A DNA stretch of 64,000 nucleotides, from the NCBI GenBank assembly GCA_029260215.1, contig JAJDDQ010000031.1:62001-126000 (forward strand). The letters run 5' to 3'. The stretch comes from Phycisphaerae bacterium. GTDB lineage: Bacteria; Planctomycetota; Phycisphaerae; UBA1845. A program made the translations under genes and the position numbers. The notes beneath the pieces were generated by a model that was given only the letters and a program-made list of their open reading frames with translations, had not been told where the DNA came from and made no database searches. Every line of letters starts with the position of its first letter. The first letter of the stretch is position 1. Below, in pieces: positions 59,652-64,000 of this stretch.

Positions 59652-62600
59652 ATGAATCGACGCTGTGTTTTCGGATGGGCTTTGTGTGTTGTTCTTGCGG
59701 CTGGTGCCACTTCGCGCGTGTCGGCGATCGAGGGCGGCGGCGATTCAAGCGAAGGAGACGATTCGTGGATGAAGGCGTCGAATTTTTCGGCGTTGAAAGC
59801 GCGGTCGATCGGGCCTGCGTTGATGTCCGGGCGCGTCTGCGACTTCGCCGTCGATCCCAACGACGACAGCAACTACTTCGTGGCGGTCTGTTCGGGCGGC
59901 GTGTGGAAAACGACCAATCGCGGGACGACGTACGAGCCTGTATTCGACGGCGAATCTTCCTACTCAATCGGGTGCGTTACGCTTGACCCGAACAATCCGC
60001 ACATCGTGTGGGTGGGTACGGGCGAAAACAACAGCCAGCGCAGCGTGTCGTTCGGCGACGGTGTGTATCGCTCACTCGACGGCGGCAAGAGTTGGAAAAA
60101 CATGGGGCTGAAGGAATCCGAACACATCGGCAACATCGTGGTCGATCCTCGCGATTCCAACACGGTGTACGTCGCAGCCCAGGGCCCTTTGTGGCGATCA
60201 GGCGGCGACCGCGGTTTGTACAAGACCACCGACGGCGGCGAACGCTGGGAGCGCATTCTGCGCATCAGCAATGATACGGGCGTGAACGAGGTCCACATGG
60301 ACCCGCGAAACCCGGACGTGTTGTATGCTTCGTCGTATCAGCGGCGGCGGCATGTGTGGACGCTGATCAACGGCGGGCCTGAGTCCGCGATTTACAAATC
60401 GACCGACGCGGGCAAATCGTGGCGCAAAATCACTTCGGGCATCCCCAGTGAAGACAAGGGCCGCATCGGCATGTGCGTATCGCCTGCCAACCCGGACGTG
60501 GTCTATGCGATCGTTGAGGCTGCGATGGGCAAGAGTGGTGTTTTCCGATCGACGGATCGGGGCGAAACGTGGTCCAAGCGAAGCGGTTATGTCGCCGGCA
60601 GCCCGCAGTATTACAACGAATTGGTCTGCGACCCGATCGACGTTGACCGAGTGTACAGCCTGGACACGTTCATGCATGTAACGACCGACGGCGGCAAGAC
60701 GTTCAAGCGTGCGGCGCGCAAGTATCGTCACGTCGACGATCACGCGCTTTGGATCAATCCGAATGATACGGAGCATCGGCTTGTCGGTTGCGACGGCGGC
60801 GTGTACGACACCTACGACGGCGGTGAGAACTGGGATTTCAAGGCTAACCTACCCGTAACGCAATTCTACCGCGTCAGCACGGACGATTCCGAGCCATTCT
60901 ATTACGTCTACGGCGGTACACAGGACAACAACTCGCAAGGCGGACCGTCACGCACCAACAGTCGAGCCGGCATCACCAACGCTGACTGGTTCGTCACCGT
61001 CGGTGGAGATGGATACGAAACCGTGGTCGATCCAGTCGATCCCAACACGGTCTACAGCCAATGGCAGTACGGCGGGTTGGTGCGTCACGACCGGCGCAGC
61101 GGCGAAATCGTGGACATCAAACCGCGCGAAGCCCCCGGGGAAGAGCCGTACATATGGAATTGGGATTCGCCGTTGATTCTCAGCCCGCACAACCACACAC
61201 AGTTGTACTTCGCGGCGAACAAATTGTTCCGCTCGGACGATCGTGGGAACAGTTGGACGACGATCAGCGACGACCTCACGCGTGGGCTTGACCGTGACGC
61301 GCTCGAGATCATGGGTAAGATTCAGAGCGTCGATGCGGTGGCCAAGAATCGCTCGACGTCGATCTACGGCAACGCTGTGTCGCTGTCGGAATCACCGTTG
61401 GTCGAAGGGTTGTTGTACGTGGGAACCGATGACGGTGTGGTGAGTGTTTCCGAAGACGGTGGCGAAAACTGGCGACGCAGCGACCTGTTCCGCGGCGTGC
61501 CGGACATGTCGTATGTAAGCTGCCTGACTGCGTCCGAGACCGATCCCGACACGGTGTTCGCCGCGTTCGACAATCACAAGAAGGGTGACTTTCACCCGTA
61601 TCTGCTCAAGAGTACTGATCGCGGGAGAACGTGGAAGGCGATCGCGGGCGACCTGCCCGATCGCGACGTTGTCTACTCGATTCAGCAGGACCGTGAAAAC
61701 ACGGACATCCTGTTCGCCGGGACGGAATTTGCTGCCTACTTCACGCTCGACGGTGGCGAGCATTGGCTGAAGATCGGTGGTGTGCCGACCATCGCCGTTC
61801 GCGACATTGCGCTTCAGCGTCGGGAGAACGACGTTGTCCTGGGTACGTTCGGGCGCGGATTCTATGTTCTCGATGACTACACCCCGCTGCGGCATGCAAG
61901 TGCGGAAGTGTACGAGGAAGACGCGCACATTTTTCCGATCAAGGACGCATTGCACTATGTCGAGATGAGTCGTCTTGGCGGGCGAACCGGTCGCGGTTCC
62001 CAGGGTGCGTCGTATTTTGCAGCCCCCAATCCGCCGTTCGGCGCGGTGATTTCGTATGTATTGAAAGAGGACATTCAATCGCGCGTGCAGCGCCGGCGAG
62101 AGGCCGAGAAGAAAGCGTACAAAGCCGGCAAGACGCCGGACTACCCCGATATCGAAGCACTTCGCGCCGAAGACGAAGAGCACGATCCGGGCGTGTTTCT
62201 GCTCATTCGTGATGAATCCGGCGAGATCATTCGTCGCGTACATGCGCCGCGGACCAAGGGCATGCACCGCGTAGCCTGGGACTTGCGCTATCCGTCGTCG
62301 TTGCCCGTACGGTTGCGCGATTCGTCCGAGTTAGCACCTTGGGATCGCGAGCCGGTCGGGCCTCTCGCTCGCCCGGGAACGTATAGCGCTTCGTTGGCCA
62401 AGTCGGTCGACGGCGACATGGTCGAGCTGACCGACGCGGTTTCGTTCGAGATTGTCCCGCTCGGGTTGGCCACGTTCGCCGCGGACGACAACGAAGCCGT
62501 TATCGCGTTCAATCGCCGGGTCGCCTCGCAGCGCCGCGCGGTACGCGGCGCCATTCGGGCCGCCGGCGAATTCAAGAAGCGAATCGCCCACATTCGCAAA

Positions 62601-62954
62601 GCCATCCTGGTAACACCCGATTCCGATCACGCTCTGTTGGCTGAGGCCCAAGCACTCGAGTCCACGCTGAACGTGCTGTCACGCGCGTTGTCCGGTGATC
62701 GAACCAAAGGCAAGCATCAGCGCGCCGTGCCGCCCTCGATCAGCACGCGCGTAGAGATCGCAGCCGATTGGTACGTTACCTCGCCGCCCACGCAAACACA
62801 GCGCGACAGCATCGGTTATGCGGAAGAACTGTTCACCGATGTCCTCGCCGGTTTGAAGTCGCTGCGGGAAGACTTGGCGGCGTTGGAAGGCAAGATTGAG
62901 AACATCGGCGCTCCCTGGACACCGGGCAGGCTGCCGAACTGGTCGGCGGAGTAA
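59652..62954 (+). CDS. Large secreted BNR/VPS10-like repeat protein
   Basis: 1100 residues. AGGAG precedes ATG 59652 by five bases; a signal peptide (FGWALCVVLAAGATSRVSA) follows. Most of the protein consists of beta-propeller repeats with Asp-box motifs S/T-x-D-x-G-x-x-W: SLDGGKSW, TTDGGERW, STDAGKSW, STDRGETW, SDDRGNSW, SEDGGENW, STDRGRTW. This is the sortilin/VPS10-like or sialidase-type propeller fold. The C-terminal 250 residues form a helical/beta tail (FKKRIAHIRKAILVTPDSDH). No sialidase Arg triad is evident, so it is more likely a binding or structural protein, or a peptidase-associated propeller. Confidence 0.83.
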   Translation: MNRRCVFGWALCVVLAAGATSRVSAIEGGGDSSEGDDSWMKASNFSALKARSIGPALMSGRVCDFAVDPNDDSNYFVAVCSGGVWKTTNRGTTYEPVFDGESSYSIGCVTLDPNNPHIVWVGTGENNSQRSVSFGDGVYRSLDGGKSWKNMGLKESEHIGNIVVDPRDSNTVYVAAQGPLWRSGGDRGLYKTTDGGERWERILRISNDTGVNEVHMDPRNPDVLYASSYQRRRHVWTLINGGPESAIYKSTDAGKSWRKITSGIPSEDKGRIGMCVSPANPDVVYAIVEAAMGKSGVFRSTDRGETWSKRSGYVAGSPQYYNELVCDPIDVDRVYSLDTFMHVTTDGGKTFKRAARKYRHVDDHALWINPNDTEHRLVGCDGGVYDTYDGGENWDFKANLPVTQFYRVSTDDSEPFYYVYGGTQDNNSQGGPSRTNSRAGITNADWFVTVGGDGYETVVDPVDPNTVYSQWQYGGLVRHDRRSGEIVDIKPREAPGEEPYIWNWDSPLILSPHNHTQLYFAANKLFRSDDRGNSWTTISDDLTRGLDRDALEIMGKIQSVDAVAKNRSTSIYGNAVSLSESPLVEGLLYVGTDDGVVSVSEDGGENWRRSDLFRGVPDMSYVSCLTASETDPDTVFAAFDNHKKGDFHPYLLKSTDRGRTWKAIAGDLPDRDVVYSIQQDRENTDILFAGTEFAAYFTLDGGEHWLKIGGVPTIAVRDIALQRRENDVVLGTFGRGFYVLDDYTPLRHASAEVYEEDAHIFPIKDALHYVEMSRLGGRTGRGSQGASYFAAPNPPFGAVISYVLKEDIQSRVQRRREAEKKAYKAGKTPDYPDIEALRAEDEEHDPGVFLLIRDESGEIIRRVHAPRTKGMHRVAWDLRYPSSLPVRLRDSSELAPWDREPVGPLARPGTYSASLAKSVDGDMVELTDAVSFEIVPLGLATFAADDNEAVIAFNRRVASQRRAVRGAIRAAGEFKKRIAHIRKAILVTPDSDHALLAEAQALESTLNVLSRALSGDRTKGKHQRAVPPSISTRVEIAADWYVTSPPTQTQRDSIGYAEELFTDVLAGLKSLREDLAALEGKIENIGAPWTPGRLPNWSAE

Positions 62955-63014
62955 TCCCGAAGCGTGCGGCCGGTGGTGCAGGGTGGATGGATCGATGCTG
63001 ATTCCACGGCGTGC

Positions 63015-64000
63015 TTACGAGAGAATCAGCATGGCGCTGGTGAGGTAGATTGTCACACTGAGCAGATCGTTGGCCGAGGTGATGAGCGGGCCTGATGCGA
63101 TGGCTGGGTCCACGCCGAATCGCTTGAACGCGAAAGGCAGCGTGATGCCCAGCGTGACCGACTCGGCGATGGCGCAAATCATGCCGAAAAAGATGGCCAC
63201 GCCCATGAGCGTCGGGCGGACGTCTTCCGGTATCGCAACCTGAAACTCCAGGCTGCGCATCGTGGCCAGCAATGCGCTGCCGCCCACGCCGGTCAGTGCA
63301 GCGCACAGAATGCCCACAAAAATAGCCACGCGCACCTCGCGCGCGAAAACATACTGAATCCTGCTCGCGCCCAGCTCGCCGGTGGCCAATCCACGCAGAA
63401 CAATGGTCGAGGCTTGTATGCCCGCATTACCGCTTGTGGCTGCGATCATCGGAACGAACAGCGTCAGAGCAGCCATCTGTGTCTTGGTGAGGGACGACGA
63501 CGCGAACAGCGCGATCACGCCGCCCGCCAACAAGGTTCCGATAATACAGGGGACGAGCCAGGCCATGCGTACGCGAGCCGCCCGGAAAGGCGAGTGCGTT
63601 TCCAGTTCAGCCGCATCCGTACCAGCCATTCGAAAGATGTCTTCGTCCGCCTCCTCGCTGGCAACGTCCATGACATCGTCGTAGGTAATGCGCCCGAGCA
63701 GAAGTCCATCCGCATCGACGACCGGGACGGCAGCCAGGTCGTACTTTTGAATGGCCCGCAATGCTTCTTCCTGATCCGCATCGACGCGGACGGTAATCGG
63801 ATCAGGTTCGGCAATGGATGCCAATACGGTGTTCGAGTCACGAACCACCAGCCGCCGCAATGGAACCATGCCCACCAGCCGCTTGGATTCGTCAACGATG
63901 TAGACGTAGTGCAGATCCTCCTCCGGCGCGAATTTCCGCAGCCCGGCGATGGCGCTTCCCACCGTCTCGTCGGAGCGCAACGCAATCAGCCTGGGATTCA
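63015..64000 (-). CDS. mgtE: Magnesium transporter MgtE, C-terminal part (runs off the window)
   Basis: The frame remains open to the window end and lacks its N-terminus. The visible part starts with the CBS domain pair (YVYIVDESKRLVGMVPLRRL, DADQEEALRAIQKYDLAAVP, GRITYDDVMDVASEEADEDI) and continues with the MgtE pore: five hydrophobic segments, with TLFVPMIAATSGNAGIQAST as the conserved Asn/Gly stretch. MgtE is a Mg2+-gated channel; Mg2+ binding at the CBS/N domain closes the pore. C-terminal ITSANDLLSVTIYLTSAMLI completes the domain. Confidence 0.92.
   Translation of the reverse strand, partial: NPRLIALRSDETVGSAIAGLRKFAPEEDLHYVYIVDESKRLVGMVPLRRLVVRDSNTVLASIAEPDPITVRVDADQEEALRAIQKYDLAAVPVVDADGLLLGRITYDDVMDVASEEADEDIFRMAGTDAAELETHSPFRAARVRMAWLVPCIIGTLLAGGVIALFASSSLTKTQMAALTLFVPMIAATSGNAGIQASTIVLRGLATGELGASRIQYVFAREVRVAIFVGILCAALTGVGGSALLATMRSLEFQVAIPEDVRPTLMGVAIFFGMICAIAESVTLGITLPFAFKRFGVDPAIASGPLITSANDLLSVTIYLTSAMLILS

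Overview
The window looks like a chromosomal segment of a Planctomycetota bacterium, probably near the Phycisphaerae; the class is an inference. The supporting features are a TIGR02999-type ECF sigma factor coupled to a TPR-tailed Ser/Thr kinase, three PEP-CTERM proteins, dockerin-like and HAF-repeat secreted proteins, DUF1570-like and C69 peptidases, many small lipoproteins and several families of intergenic palindromes. The sequence is moderately GC-rich. I saw no rRNA, CRISPR array, transposase or prophage.

Layout. 0-3.4 kb: a GbsR/MarR regulator, an NAD(P)-binding NmrA-like protein and a DUF805-SRPBCC membrane protein. 3.4-11.2 kb: the kinase/ECF sigma pair, two large secreted proteins and a HAF-repeat lipoprotein. 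11.2-23.4 kb: mqnD (futalosine menaquinone route), an FHA-GAF-PP2C phosphatase, a CAP-domain lipoprotein, an unusual P-loop/deoxyribosyltransferase-like protein, lpdA, tilS, a GT39-like membrane protein, nrdR and an MBL hydrolase. 23.4-26.8 kb: two small membrane proteins, glnA and HU. 27.1-32.9 kb: the replication-origin block gyrB-dciA-dnaN-dnaA, all on the minus strand. 33.3-37.8 kb: three PEP-CTERM genes around a topoisomerase VI B subunit, an uncommon bacterial gene. 38.0-46.6 kb: an acyl-CoA catabolic cluster (two acyl-CoA dehydrogenases, 3-hydroxyacyl-CoA dehydrogenase, enoyl-CoA hydratase, B12-dependent acyl-CoA mutase, and a B12-domain/MeaB-GTPase fusion) interrupted by a MntA/HepT toxin-antitoxin pair. 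46.7-64 kb: a C69 dipeptidase, a zinc-protease-like protein, TrkA/TrkH potassium uptake, small lipoproteins, a CtpA-like protease, a LexA/cI-like S24 repressor, two Cys-cluster proteins, tRNA-Ile(CAU), a 1100-residue BNR-repeat protein and the C-terminal part of MgtE.

The most notable observation is at 38.0-38.6 kb. An AhpD-like peroxidase-family gene is interrupted by one in-frame UGA that falls exactly on the second cysteine of the CxxCxxxH redox motif. A six-base-pair hairpin with a G-containing loop lies at SECIS distance downstream. This is best read as a selenoprotein (CxxU), not as two ORFs or a pseudogene, although the selenocysteine machinery is not in the window. Other points of interest are the IcmF-like mutase system split as B12-GTPase plus mutase, a leader terminator (attenuator candidate) ahead of a PEP-CTERM gene, a 20-base AT-rich motif shared by the dnaA upstream region and 16.1 kb, and at least four families of paired palindromic repeats, one of which supplies the stop codon of a gene.
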